Part shown: positions 1 through 8,693 of the stretch, piece after piece
Layout: each line of letters begins with the position of its first letter
How positions within the stretch are numbered: position 1 is the stretch's first letter
Assembly (NCBI RefSeq): GCF_030519375.1
Contig: NZ_JAUMKB010000016.1
Location: 1 to 64,000, forward strand
Origin: Mucilaginibacter tolerans
GTDB taxonomy: Bacteria > Bacteroidota > Bacteroidia > Sphingobacteriales > Sphingobacteriaceae
DNA length: 64,000 bases
Direction: 5' to 3'
Notes under the pieces: model-generated
What the model saw: only the letters and a program-made list of their open reading frames with translations
What the model was told of the DNA's origin: nothing
Database searches by the model: none
Program-made: the position numbers and the translations under genes

Positions 1-29
1 GATGAGCCCGATAAATTATCGGGCTCATC
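1..29. terminator. Perfect 14-bp inverted repeat
   Basis: Two 14-base arms (GATGAGCCCGATAA and its exact complement) are separated by one base. It is followed by AT-rich sequence rather than a clean T-run. It could terminate a gene lying left of the window or act bidirectionally; the upstream gene is not visible. Confidence 0.5.
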
Positions 30-67
30 ATTACAATTAATTTTTAAATTCGTCCAACTTTTGGGGT

Positions 68-91
68 TCAGTCCAAACTGACGGGCTTTTT
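68..91 (+). terminator. Rho-independent terminator-like hairpin, plus strand
   Basis: A short TCAGT/ACTGA stem with a four-base loop is followed by CGGGC and seven T. The T-run makes it a plus-strand terminator, presumably for a gene to the left of the window, because the first gene inside the window is on the minus strand. Confidence 0.45.
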
Positions 92-112
92 TTGTAGCTA
101 AAGATTATGAGA

Positions 113-164
113 AGTCGGAAAGTCGGTATGTCCGGAAGCTGTCTTTCTTTCGGACTTTCTGACT
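113..164. repeat. Post-stop word-repeat hairpin (gene-end element)
   Basis: Arms at 113-126 and 151-164 pair at 12 of 14 positions and are built on the word AGTCnGAAAGTC, repeated within the arm. It starts three bases beyond the stop codon of the minus-strand amidohydrolase gene. It is one of eleven similar elements in the window. Confidence 0.6.
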
Positions 165-166
165 AA

Positions 167-3100
167 TTAGTCTCCATCCTGCGAGGTATACAGCCAGGTT
201 TCGGTATTGCCTACAGGTAAGTTCACCATTTCACCCCTGTTTTGCTGCCACCAGAAACGCAGGCGCGGTTTTTCGTGATTGCCAATTTCGTTCATCGAAT
301 TGGCATCATACAGCCGACCATTTACCATCACGTATTTTATCTTTTCGCTGTTGCGGATATCAATCAATGGGTTAGCATTCAGAACAATCAAATCGGCCAG
401 TTTGCCTTGCTCCAATGAGCCTATATCTCTGTCCATTCCCAAATAAGATGCGCCATTCATAGTTGCGCACCGGATAGCCTGCAATGGAGTCATACCGCCC
501 TGTGTCAACATCCAAAGCTCCCAATGCGCGCCAAGGCCCTGTAGCTGACCATGTGCGCCCAGGTTAACTTTGGTACCACCGTCAGCGATTTGTTTTACAT
601 ATTTGGAGACCTCGATATGGCCGTAGTCGCCATATTCAGCAGTTACTCTGCGGCGTGAGCGTGCGTCTACAATAGATTGCGGCGTAAAGCTGAGCAGGTG
701 TTCGTTTTTCCAAACTTCAGTACGGTCATACCAGTAGTTCTCGCCAAATAAGCCCCCATAGGATACGATCAGGGTAGGAGTATAACCGGTTTTGCTAGCA
801 TTCCAAAGGGACTTCACGTCTTTATAAATCGGTACAACGGGAATATTATGCTCAATTCCGGTATGCCCATCTAGTATCATATTCATATTGGTGAAGAAGG
901 TTGACCCTCCTTCAGGTACTACCTGCATCTGCAATTCACGGGCTGCTGCGATGATTTGCTGACGTTGTTCGCGACGTGGTTGATTATAGCTTTTCACTGA
1001 AAATGCCCCTACCGCTTTTAATCTGCGAAGATTGGACAAAGCATCGTCGAGACTGTTGATCACTACTTTAAAGTCACCATCTGCGCCATACAAGATCGAG
1101 CCGGTCGAATATATCCGCGGGCCAACCATAATGCCGGCCTTTACCATTTCCGACTGGCTAAAAACCATCTCCGTATTGGTGGATGGATCGTGCGCCGTTG
1201 TTACGCCAAATGACAAGTTGGCAAAGTAATTCCAGTCCTGCTGTGGTGAAATACCATCCGGACTTGGATGCAGGTGTGCATGAACATCGATCATGCCCGG
1301 CATAATGGTTTTACCATTAGCATCGAAGACTTTCGCATCAGACGGAACTTGTATGTCAGATGCTTTTCCTATAGCGGCTATCCTGTTTTTCTCAATTACA
1401 ATAGTGCCGTTGTCAATCACCTCATCGCCCTTCATAGTAATAATACGGGCATTGGTGAAGGCTATTTTGCCGTCCGGAATATCTGATTTCAGTTTCAGGT
1501 TAACGTCGGTTCCCGCTGTATCAACAACTTTTGTTTTATCGTCACCGCCTTCTACAAACGGGAACGCGCTATGAATATCGCGCACAAAATATTTTGATCC
1601 CAGCGTCCACATCAATTTCTGACTATCCTTGCTCCAATGGAGATAGGTGCCTGCATCACGAGTTAGCTTGTTGAGCGGGAGGGCTTTATTGCCTGCCGAC
1701 AAATCCTGAGGACTGCCGGAGTAAACCATTGGTGTGATATAACAGTTAAATAACTCTGTGAATGCCATCCATTTCCCATCAGGACTAGGCGTGAACTGGG
1801 TAGTATAAGTTGAAGTATATAATGTTTTTTGGTTTGCGCCGGTGGTATCCATCACCATAAAGGTCTTTTTATCGCCCTCGCTGCTTTGGTAATAGATTTT
1901 TGAATCGTCGGCAGAGTACTGAGGCCAGATACCATTATTGATAATCATTTTTGGTTTGCCGCCCGTTGCCGACATGACATATATTCCCGGATTTTTACCA
2001 AACGCGAAGCCTAACACATCGTTACCTTCACCCTTTCGGAAAATGATCTTATCGCCCTTGTTGGAGAATTTTGGCGAATAATACAGGCCTTTCTCTGGGG
2101 TAAGCCGGCTTACAAAATGCGTTGTCAGATCGACCTTGCTGATAGAGCCTTTCAGTTCGTCATTCCAGTCGACATAAATGAGTGATTTTCCATCCGGACT
2201 AAACTGCGGTTCATATTCAAAATCAGCTGTGCTATCAATTCGCATAGGTGCTCCATCGGGCAAAGTTTTGATGTAAATGTGTCCAGCTGCATTGAATGCC
2301 ACTTGTTTACCGTCCGGCGAGGTGGTCAACTGACGGATCATTTTAGCTGAGAACTCATCCTGGAAAACCCGTTGAGGGAAATGAAGCGCATCTGTTATCG
2401 TTTGTTGTGAAGTAACCTCAAACGGTATCTGCGCAGCATTTAATGTCGTAATATCCAGGTTCCATATCTTGCCTTTAGCATAGAAAATGATGCTCTTACT
2501 GTCGGGAGTCCATCCGAAATTAGGATAAACACCAAATATGGCCCAGGTTTCCTGCTGGTCTTTTGAAAGCTCGTCATAAACCGGCCATTCTTCGCCTGTT
2601 GCCAGGTTGTGCAGGTATAATACGCTCTTCAGCCTTACACGCTTCACAAATGCCAATAATTTGCCGTCAGGAGAGATCTGCGGACGGCAAGCACCGCCGC
2701 CTCCACCAGTTACTGTTTCTATTTCGCCTGTTTCGCGATTCAATCTTTTTATAGCGTAAATGCCCTGGTAAGGGTCTTTGTTATATTGAAAATATGGCCC
2801 AGGTGTAACATCCTCGCTCCAGTAAACATATTTACCATCAGGCGATACAATAGGCTCACCCGCATCCTGTTGATCATTTTTGCGTTTGGTTAACTGGATA
2901 CCATCACCACCTGTTTTGTGATACAACCACATTTCACCAGCGCCTAATGAACGGCTTGCTGTAAAATGCTTACGTGCTACCAAATACTGGCCATCAGGTG
3001 TCCATGATGCGTTATTTAATAATCTGAAAGTCTCTTTGGTGATGGGGTGTTTATTGGAGCCATCACTGTTCATGATCCAGATGTTATCACCGCCATCCTT

Positions 3101-3400
3101 ATCGCTGGTGTAGGATATCATTTTACCATCAGGACTGTAGCGCGGCTGTAAGTCCCACGACTTCCCGGAGGTAAGTGTCGTAGCTTTTCCACCTTTTATT
3201 GGAATGGTGTAAATATCGCCCAGCAAGTCGAAGACAATATTCTGGCCATCCGGACTCACATCCAGATTCATCCAGGTACCTTCGTCGGTAGTAATACTTA
3301 CTTTTTTTACCGGTCCGGGAGGCGCCTCCACGTTCCATTTTTGGGCAGAAACTATATTGATTGATAAGGAAAATAGTAGAGATAGAATCAGATATTTCAT
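167..3400 (-). CDS. Secreted TolB-propeller / amidohydrolase fusion protein
   Basis: The product has 1077 residues and a Sec signal peptide ending in VSAQ. Residues about 25-640 are PD40/TolB-type beta-propeller repeats, with many copies of SPDGK and related motifs. The C-terminal part is an amidohydrolase-like TIM barrel with the metal motif HAHLH near residue 703, a further conserved histidine in GHTGIEH near 850, and the usual composite-domain ending ADLIVLN. This two-part architecture is a known Bacteroidota family of large secreted hydrolases, probably peptide- or amide-directed; the substrate is unknown. It is divergent from recQ. The ATG at 3400 directly begins the signal peptide. Confidence 0.88.
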   Translation of the reverse strand: MKYLILSLLFSLSINIVSAQKWNVEAPPGPVKKVSITTDEGTWMNLDVSPDGQNIVFDLLGDIYTIPIKGGKATTLTSGKSWDLQPRYSPDGKMISYTSDKDGGDNIWIMNSDGSNKHPITKETFRLLNNASWTPDGQYLVARKHFTASRSLGAGEMWLYHKTGGDGIQLTKRKNDQQDAGEPIVSPDGKYVYWSEDVTPGPYFQYNKDPYQGIYAIKRLNRETGEIETVTGGGGGACRPQISPDGKLLAFVKRVRLKSVLYLHNLATGEEWPVYDELSKDQQETWAIFGVYPNFGWTPDSKSIIFYAKGKIWNLDITTLNAAQIPFEVTSQQTITDALHFPQRVFQDEFSAKMIRQLTTSPDGKQVAFNAAGHIYIKTLPDGAPMRIDSTADFEYEPQFSPDGKSLIYVDWNDELKGSISKVDLTTHFVSRLTPEKGLYYSPKFSNKGDKIIFRKGEGNDVLGFAFGKNPGIYVMSATGGKPKMIINNGIWPQYSADDSKIYYQSSEGDKKTFMVMDTTGANQKTLYTSTYTTQFTPSPDGKWMAFTELFNCYITPMVYSGSPQDLSAGNKALPLNKLTRDAGTYLHWSKDSQKLMWTLGSKYFVRDIHSAFPFVEGGDDKTKVVDTAGTDVNLKLKSDIPDGKIAFTNARIITMKGDEVIDNGTIVIEKNRIAAIGKASDIQVPSDAKVFDANGKTIMPGMIDVHAHLHPSPDGISPQQDWNYFANLSFGVTTAHDPSTNTEMVFSQSEMVKAGIMVGPRIYSTGSILYGADGDFKVVINSLDDALSNLRRLKAVGAFSVKSYNQPRREQRQQIIAAARELQMQVVPEGGSTFFTNMNMILDGHTGIEHNIPVVPIYKDVKSLWNASKTGYTPTLIVSYGGLFGENYWYDRTEVWKNEHLLSFTPQSIVDARSRRRVTAEYGDYGHIEVSKYVKQIADGGTKVNLGAHGQLQGLGAHWELWMLTQGGMTPLQAIRCATMNGASYLGMDRDIGSLEQGKLADLIVLNANPLIDIRNSEKIKYVMVNGRLYDANSMNEIGNHEKPRLRFWWQQNRGEMVNLPVGNTETWLYTSQDGD

Positions 3401-3458
3401 AAGGTATCAATATGTTAACGCCGCGAAGTTAAAAATATTGAGTTATTAAAAAGGTTTT

Positions 3459-3531
3459 GGATTTCGAATGTTACATTTCACGGCTATCTTACAAGCGAAT
3501 ACTAAATCCGAAATTGTAAATTCGACATCCG
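3459..3531. repeat. Word-repeat hairpin between divergent genes
   Basis: Arms 3459-3483 and 3508-3531 pair over most of their length and are built from GGATnTCGAAT-like words. This is the one element of the family that lies between divergent genes instead of after a stop codon. The right arm ends ten bases before the recQ start, so it would lie in the recQ leader. Confidence 0.55.
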
Positions 3532-3540
3532 AGATTAATA

Positions 3541-5433
3541 ATGACTATCCAGCAAATACTAAAACATTATTGGAACCACGATACCTTCCGGCCATTACAG
3601 GAGGAGATCATCCAGTCTGTTTTACTGGGTCAGGATACGCTGGCTTTGCTTCCAACGGGCGGAGGTAAGTCTATCTGCTTTCAGGTACCAGCTTTAACTA
3701 AGGCTGGGTTATGCATAGTTGTCTCGCCTCTGATCGCTTTGATGAAGGACCAGGTAGAGAACCTGAAAGCAAAAGGCATTGAGGCTGTTGCCATCGTATC
3801 CGGTATGAGCAAACGAGAGGTGGATATTACTTTGGATAGATGTGTTTACAGTGGAGTTAAATTTCTGTACTTGTCTCCCGAACGCCTGCTATCAGAACTG
3901 GTTCGTGAGCGGATTGCTTATATGAATGTCAACCTGATCGCAGTTGACGAAGCGCATTGTATATCACAATGGGGCTACGATTTCAGGCCGCCATATTTGC
4001 ATATCGCTGATTTGCGCGAAATACAGCCAGACGTCCCCGTATTGGCGCTTACCGCTACCGCTACGGCTGAAGTCTGTGACGATATTCAGCAAAAGCTATT
4101 ATTTAAGCAGCCAAATATTTACCGCAAAAGCTTTGAGCGGAAGAATATCAGCTACGTGGTGCAGAACGAAGAAAACAAGCTACGCAAACTGTTGGATGTT
4201 GCGAGAGGGGTGAAGGGTAGTGGTATTGTTTATGTCCGCAGTCGTAAGGAAACTTCCGAGATCGCTAAGCTCTATAATGAGAATGGTTTCAGGGCTGATT
4301 TTTACCACGCTGGCCTGACGATGGAACAACGATCAAAGAAACAAGAAGAATGGAAAAACAATAAAACGCGGATCATAGTGGCAACAAATGCCTTCGGGAT
4401 GGGGATTGATAAACCGGATGTTCGTTTCGTAATCCATAAGGATATACCCGAAAGCCTGGAGGCGTATTACCAGGAAGCCGGCAGGGGAGGACGTGATGAA
4501 CAAAAGGCTTATGCCGTGTTACTATACAATTATGCCGACCGCCTGAAGAATGAAAAGAAACTGCTGACCAACTTTCCTTCGGTAGACGAGATCAAACTGG
4601 TTTATCACCATTTAGGCAGTTATTTTCAATTAGCCTTCGGAACCGGCGAGGGAGTGAGTTTTGATATCGATCTGAGCGATTTTTGTGTTCGTTACAAACT
4701 TGAACCCAATAAAACGCTAAATGCGCTGAAATTCCTCGAGCAGGATGAATACCTGTCATTTAACGAAAGTGTGTTTTTACCCTCACGTTTTCGTTTCGAA
4801 GTGCATAATGAGGAACTATATAACTTCCAAATTCAAAATGCTTCATGGGATCCTTTCATCAAAACACTACTACGCTCCTATGGAGGCTCGTTTGAGAACT
4901 ATGTTCGTTTGCGCGAGTTCGATATTGCCCGGCGAAGCAATCTCAGTGTTCAGCAAGTAATTGAAGGCTTAAAACAACTACAGGAAATCGGTATACTCAG
5001 CTATATGCAACAAACTGACATGCCGCAGGTAACTTACCTGAAGCCGCGGTTGCAAAATAATGAGATGGTGGTTAATAAGCGTTATATTGATGAGCGCAAA
5101 GCCATCTACCTGAAAAAACTCGAAGCGGTATTTGCTTATGCAGAACATAAAAAGTGCCGCAGCCAGATGTTGCTGGCTTATTTTGATGAATCTGATGCCG
5201 ATAAATGCGGTATCTGCGATATTTGCCTGGAAGAAAAACGCCTGAAAAACCTTTCCGAAACCTCTGACAACATCACCGACGAGATAGCCCATCTGCTTAG
5301 TGTCGATGCGCTTACTATTGATGACTTGATGAGTTCCATAAAAGCCGGTACTGAAAAAGACCGCATCGAAACCATCCGTACCCTGCTGGATGCCGGTAAG
5401 ATCAAGACGGACGGGGAGAGGTATTATTTATAA
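3541..5433 (+). CDS. recQ: ATP-dependent DNA helicase RecQ
   Basis: This 630-residue superfamily 2 helicase unwinds DNA 3' to 5' in recombination and replication-fork repair. Visible motifs are Walker A TGGGKS near residue 40, the DEAH box VDEAHCISQWGYDFR near 135, the helicase C domain with NAFGMGIDKPDVR and motif VI QEAGRGGRD, and the zinc-binding RQC cysteines in KCRSQMLLAYF and CGICDIC. A winged-helix region follows. No clear HRDC domain is seen at the C-terminus, as in many Bacteroidota RecQ paralogues. It starts at ATG 3541, close behind a hairpin. A second RecQ elsewhere in the genome is possible. Confidence 0.93.
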   Translation: MTIQQILKHYWNHDTFRPLQEEIIQSVLLGQDTLALLPTGGGKSICFQVPALTKAGLCIVVSPLIALMKDQVENLKAKGIEAVAIVSGMSKREVDITLDRCVYSGVKFLYLSPERLLSELVRERIAYMNVNLIAVDEAHCISQWGYDFRPPYLHIADLREIQPDVPVLALTATATAEVCDDIQQKLLFKQPNIYRKSFERKNISYVVQNEENKLRKLLDVARGVKGSGIVYVRSRKETSEIAKLYNENGFRADFYHAGLTMEQRSKKQEEWKNNKTRIIVATNAFGMGIDKPDVRFVIHKDIPESLEAYYQEAGRGGRDEQKAYAVLLYNYADRLKNEKKLLTNFPSVDEIKLVYHHLGSYFQLAFGTGEGVSFDIDLSDFCVRYKLEPNKTLNALKFLEQDEYLSFNESVFLPSRFRFEVHNEELYNFQIQNASWDPFIKTLLRSYGGSFENYVRLREFDIARRSNLSVQQVIEGLKQLQEIGILSYMQQTDMPQVTYLKPRLQNNEMVVNKRYIDERKAIYLKKLEAVFAYAEHKKCRSQMLLAYFDESDADKCGICDICLEEKRLKNLSETSDNITDEIAHLLSVDALTIDDLMSSIKAGTEKDRIETIRTLLDAGKIKTDGERYYL

Positions 5434-5487
5434 ATTTATAATTAAAAGATAGAAGGTTTCCTAAAAGAGATATTTTGCATCTTTAAT

Positions 5488-6429
5488 ATGATGATGGGAA
5501 TGAACCAGTTGGATCGCGTTAATTACTATAACATTCTGGCGATGGTGCTGTCTGCATGTCTTGCGATACTCATCCCTTTTGAACTAGCCTTGTTATCGTA
5601 TGCTATCCTGGGGCCGGCACATTATCTTACTGAGATATCATGGCTTAAAGAAAGGCAGTTCTTTACTGTTAAAAAACATGACTATTTTATCATTATAATC
5701 ATCGTGATTGTTGCTCTGCTGATTAAACTGCCATATGCTAACCTATTATTTTATACATTTGGATTAACATTGCTTTTCTTGTTTATTAAGGATAGCACGA
5801 ATCGAGTGCTTGCATTTGTGATATTAATAGTTGCCGGGTATTTTTTATTATCACATAATCTACTCCGGACTATTTTCGGGTTGTATCTGGGCACCCTTAT
5901 TCATGTATATGTGTTTACCGGGGCGTTTATATTGTATGGCGCTTTGAAAAGCAAGAATATTTCGGGTTACCTGTCAATATTAGTGTTTGTATTATGTCCG
6001 GTATTATTATGTTTTTTATTTGCCGGATGGCATAATGTACCTACCGCATGGGCTGCAAGTAACTATGGAGCCTTCTCGCGGCTTAATTTTACTACACTAC
6101 ATACTCATGTACTTAATATTTATGCCGATAAAACAAGTGTTTTATTAACAAGGTTCATTGCTTTTGCCTACACTTATCACTATTTAAATTGGTTTAGCAA
6201 AACCCGGATTATTAATTGGCACCGGATATCTGTAAAAAGGGCTGTATTCATCATTGTCATCTGGATCGCATCAGTCGGGTTATACTTTTATAACTATAAT
6301 ACAGGATTAAAATGGCTTTTCCTATTGAGCACTATTCACGTAATCCTGGAGTTCCCGTTAAATCACCGCACATTTATCGGCATCGGCAAAGAACTGAAGA
6401 GCCGTCTATCGCCGATAACCACTAAATAG
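5488..6429 (+). CDS. Multi-pass membrane protein with intramembrane histidines
   Basis: This is a 313-residue polytopic protein with about eight or nine hydrophobic segments. It keeps histidines in motif-like settings: GPAHYLTE near residue 43, TLIHVY near 137, FTTLHTH near 205, AYTYHYLNWFSK near 230, and TIHVILEFPLNHR near the end. Such spaced membrane histidines recall metal-dependent membrane oxygenases of the Brp/Blh type, but I cannot place it in that family from sequence alone. It follows recQ by 54 bases and could be read through from it. Starts at 5488 and 5500 are both possible (MMMGMNQ). Confidence 0.7.
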   Translation: MMMGMNQLDRVNYYNILAMVLSACLAILIPFELALLSYAILGPAHYLTEISWLKERQFFTVKKHDYFIIIIIVIVALLIKLPYANLLFYTFGLTLLFLFIKDSTNRVLAFVILIVAGYFLLSHNLLRTIFGLYLGTLIHVYVFTGAFILYGALKSKNISGYLSILVFVLCPVLLCFLFAGWHNVPTAWAASNYGAFSRLNFTTLHTHVLNIYADKTSVLLTRFIAFAYTYHYLNWFSKTRIINWHRISVKRAVFIIVIWIASVGLYFYNYNTGLKWLFLLSTIHVILEFPLNHRTFIGIGKELKSRLSPITTK

Positions 6430-6430
6430 A

Positions 6431-6445
6431 TTCTGATCATCAGAA
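6431..6445 (+). terminator. Small hairpin after the membrane protein
   Basis: A TTCTGA/TCAGAA stem with a three-base loop lies directly after the stop codon at 6429. There is no T-run, so termination is uncertain. Confidence 0.25.
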
Positions 6446-6569
6446 GTTTTGAACGAGATTGCCTGACATTGTAATTGTTACCGGTCGGTATAAACCTGAT
6501 TTTTTCACCGACCAAAATCCCCGCTTTACCGGGAAAACCCTGCTGTACAACTAATAGAGGCCTTTTTAC

Positions 6570-6595
6570 TGTAACGGATCTTTCCTGTGATCGTC
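6570..6595 (+). promoter_or_regulatory. ECF-sigma promoter of GIN gene 1
   Basis: TGTAAC (6570-6575), exactly 16 bases, then CGTC (6592-6595). This matches the classic ECF-sigma -35/-10 pattern. The predicted start is near 6602, giving a leader of about 45 bases before ATG 6647. The same pattern with the same spacing precedes the other two GIN genes. Confidence 0.75.
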
Positions 6596-6646
6596 TTATG
6601 GGTGTATTTAGAAACAAACAAATTGACAATCAAAATATTAAATATC

Positions 6647-7252
6647 ATGAAAACAAGAATTTTTTCCTTAATAGCTATTGCAGCAGTAGTTTTAGGAGTA
6701 AGCAACACCACCTTGGCAGCAACAAAAGATTCAGCTGCAAACAACAGTGAAGTTAGCACTGTATTGAAGGTAAGCAAAATCAGCAAGATCGAAGTTCGCG
6801 GTAATGTTGAGCTGTATATAACTGATGGCTCAGACGATCAGGTTAAAGTTTATAACCGCTACTATTCAGAAAGCGCTTTGATCCAAAACAACAACGGTAC
6901 ATTACGTATCTCATCTTTCGCCGACCAGAAACTGGTAGTTTGGGTTAAAGCAGAACAGTTAAGCTCAATCGCTGCTTATGACAATGCTGAAGTAAAATCA
7001 TTCGGTAAAATCTCTCCGCTTGAAATGGATATAACTTTACACGATAATGCTTATGCCCAATTAGATGTAGACGGTTACAGCATGAACATTACCGTAAACA
7101 ACCGCGCAAAAGCTGATCTTTCAGGTAACGTAGAACAATGTAACTTAAAATACGACCGCTCAGCCTATGTAAACAGCACCAACTTCGCTGCAGCGCACAT
7201 GACAAGAACAACTGACGGAGTCGCTAAAAACGATGATCTGGTAGTTTTATAA
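6647..7252 (+). CDS. GIN-domain (DUF2807-like) exported protein, copy 1
   Basis: The protein has 201 residues if started at ATG 6647, where MKTRIFSLIAIAAVVLG begins a clear Sec signal peptide ending LAA; an upstream in-frame start at 6587 would add residues encoded by the promoter and leader. The mature part matches the right-handed beta-helix GIN/DUF2807 pattern: KIEVRGNVELYI, VYNRYYSESALIQ, LRISSF, and SIAAYDNAEVKSFG-type strands. These proteins are thought to sit in the periplasm or envelope; their molecular role is unknown. It is a close paralogue of the gene at 7999 and shares its promoter type and an identical leader. Confidence 0.85.
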   Translation: MKTRIFSLIAIAAVVLGVSNTTLAATKDSAANNSEVSTVLKVSKISKIEVRGNVELYITDGSDDQVKVYNRYYSESALIQNNNGTLRISSFADQKLVVWVKAEQLSSIAAYDNAEVKSFGKISPLEMDITLHDNAYAQLDVDGYSMNITVNNRAKADLSGNVEQCNLKYDRSAYVNSTNFAAAHMTRTTDGVAKNDDLVVL

Positions 7253-7287
7253 TCATCACTTGCAAAAGTTCAACATATACATCGCAG

Positions 7288-7315
7288 GCCACTTGTTTAA
7301 CAGGTGGCTTTTTTT
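7288..7315 (+). terminator. Rho-independent terminator
   Basis: A GCCACTTGT / ACAGGTGGC stem is followed by seven T. It ends the first GIN transcript and lies before the convergent inhibitor gene. Confidence 0.85.
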
Positions 7316-7331
7316 ATGGGCGCAGTTTTTA

Positions 7332-7736
7332 TTATTTAACTGTTATTGTTCCGCTAAATATAATAATCGGGCTTTCTGAACCTCGTGTGGCAGTTATAAT
7401 CAATGCGGCGGTACCTGATTTTAAGGCGCTAAACTCCCAGGTATCTGTTCCGAAATCTCCAACGTTCATATTGTTTACAGGTGGGGTATTGATATGACTA
7501 TTCAACTTCAGCATTGATGAATCATATTTTGGCGCATCAAAAGTATATCCACCATCGCCGGGGTTCCCAAGTTTGATTTTAAGAATTTGACCTTCTAAAA
7601 GCGTAACGGTTTTACCATTATCTTGCGAAGTGACCTGTTTAGCGGGCAAGTTGGGATCCTGCGTTTTTTTGCATGATGTAAGTACACCAACAAGTGCAAC
7701 AATAGTGAATAAAGTCAGGATAGTTTTACTTTTCAT
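7332..7736 (-). CDS. Chagasin-like (I42 family) protease inhibitor lipoprotein
   Basis: The protein has 134 residues with a lipoprotein signal peptide (lipobox LTSC, then KK). The mature domain shows the chagasin/ICP pattern: the loop-2 motif NPGDGGYTF (family form NPTTGY), a central GDFGTDTWEF corresponding to the GxxG-xxx-W element, then ALKSGTAALIITATRG before the final strands. The family inhibits papain-like cysteine proteases by inserting three loops into the active site. The third loop (RPW in classical members) is replaced here by an RGSES stretch, so specificity may differ. It is transcribed against the flanking GIN genes and sits between the two duplicated copies. Confidence 0.72.
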   Translation of the reverse strand: MKSKTILTLFTIVALVGVLTSCKKTQDPNLPAKQVTSQDNGKTVTLLEGQILKIKLGNPGDGGYTFDAPKYDSSMLKLNSHINTPPVNNMNVGDFGTDTWEFSALKSGTAALIITATRGSESPIIIFSGTITVK

Positions 7737-7921
7737 ATTTGGCTCAAGGTAATATACTCATTACGCAAGGCAGCCAGCATATGTAACAGCCGTTCAATAA
7801 AATTTCAGTTAAAAAAGAGGTAGTAAAAGCCACGACACGGCCGCCCAACAGAATTTTCGCCGACCATTTTCAGCCGTTCACCGAGATAAAAGGGCCATAC
7901 ATCTAATAGTGGGGTTTTGGC

Positions 7922-7947
7922 TGTAACGATTCCTTTTTGGGGTCGTC
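7922..7947 (+). promoter_or_regulatory. ECF-sigma promoter of GIN gene 2
   Basis: TGTAAC (7922-7927), 16 bases, then CGTC (7944-7947). From the -10 box through the start codon the sequence is identical to the copy-1 promoter region (64 bases, 7943-8006 against 6591-6654). Confidence 0.75.
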
Positions 7948-7998
7948 TTATGGGTGTATTTAGAAACAAACAAATTGACAATCAAAATATTAAATATC

Positions 7999-8619
7999 AT
8001 GAAAACTAAATTTTTATCCTTCGTAGCTATCGCAGCAATAGTATTAGGAGTAAGCAACACAACCATAGCAGCAGTAAAAGACAGCGCAGCTGCAAACAAC
8101 AAAAGCGAAGTTAGCACCGTGTTAACTAATGTAAGCAAAATCAACAAAATTGAGGTTCGTGGAAACGTTGAAGTATTCGTATCAGACGGTTCAGCCGATC
8201 AGGTAAAAGTATACAACCGTTACTATTCAGAAAGCGCTTTGATACAAAGCCAGAACGGGGTATTACGCATCTCATCTTTTGCCGATCAGAAACTGGTAGT
8301 TTGGGTTACCGCAGCTCAGTTAACTGCTATCTCAGCTTATGACAACGCTGAAGTAAAATCATTCGGTAAACTATCACCAATAGAAATGAATGTTACTTTA
8401 CACGACAACGCTTATGCTAAACTGGATTTGGACGGCTACAGTGCAGACATCACTTTAAACAACCGTGCAAAAGCTGACTTAACTGGTAACATAAATGAAT
8501 GTAACTTAAAATACGATCGTTCAGCTACTGTAAACAGCACTGACTTTGCCGCTGGGCATATTACTAAAACTGTTGACGGATTGAATGTAAATACAAACGA
8601 AGACATCGCAGTACTTTAA
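7999..8619 (+). CDS. GIN-domain (DUF2807-like) exported protein, copy 2
   Basis: The protein has 206 residues from ATG 7999 (MKTKFLSFVAIAAIVLG, signal peptide ending IAA). It is a clear duplicate of the 6647 gene: the same strands appear in the same order (KIEVRGNVEVFVSDGSADQ, VYNRYYSESALIQ, LRISSFADQKLVVWV, YDNAEVKSFG), with an insertion in the linker and a slightly longer C-terminus. Many differences between the two genes are synonymous, so the pair is not a very recent duplication. It has its own ECF-type promoter and terminator. Function is unknown beyond envelope localisation. Confidence 0.85.
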   Translation: MKTKFLSFVAIAAIVLGVSNTTIAAVKDSAAANNKSEVSTVLTNVSKINKIEVRGNVEVFVSDGSADQVKVYNRYYSESALIQSQNGVLRISSFADQKLVVWVTAAQLTAISAYDNAEVKSFGKLSPIEMNVTLHDNAYAKLDLDGYSADITLNNRAKADLTGNINECNLKYDRSATVNSTDFAAGHITKTVDGLNVNTNEDIAVL

Positions 8620-8655
8620 TCCTACTTTTGCAAAAGTTCATCATATATTCAGAGG

Positions 8656-8690
8656 GCCGTTCTTGTAAATCGAACGGCTTTTTTTATTTT
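8656..8690 (+). terminator. Rho-independent terminator
   Basis: A GCCGTTC / GAACGGC stem with a nine-base loop is followed by a run of seven T. It ends the second GIN transcript. The next ECF-type promoter begins immediately after it at 8694. Confidence 0.85.
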
Positions 8691-8693
8691 TGA

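Noticed and set aside
6622..6647. TTGACA in the GIN leader as a housekeeping -35 box
   Set aside because: Bacteroidota primary sigma factors do not use TTGACA, and it would put the start inside the coding region.
7954..7998. Upstream extension of GIN copy 2 (and 6587-6646 of copy 1) as part of the protein
   Set aside because: These codons overlap the promoter and leader, and the signal peptide begins at the internal ATG in both copies.
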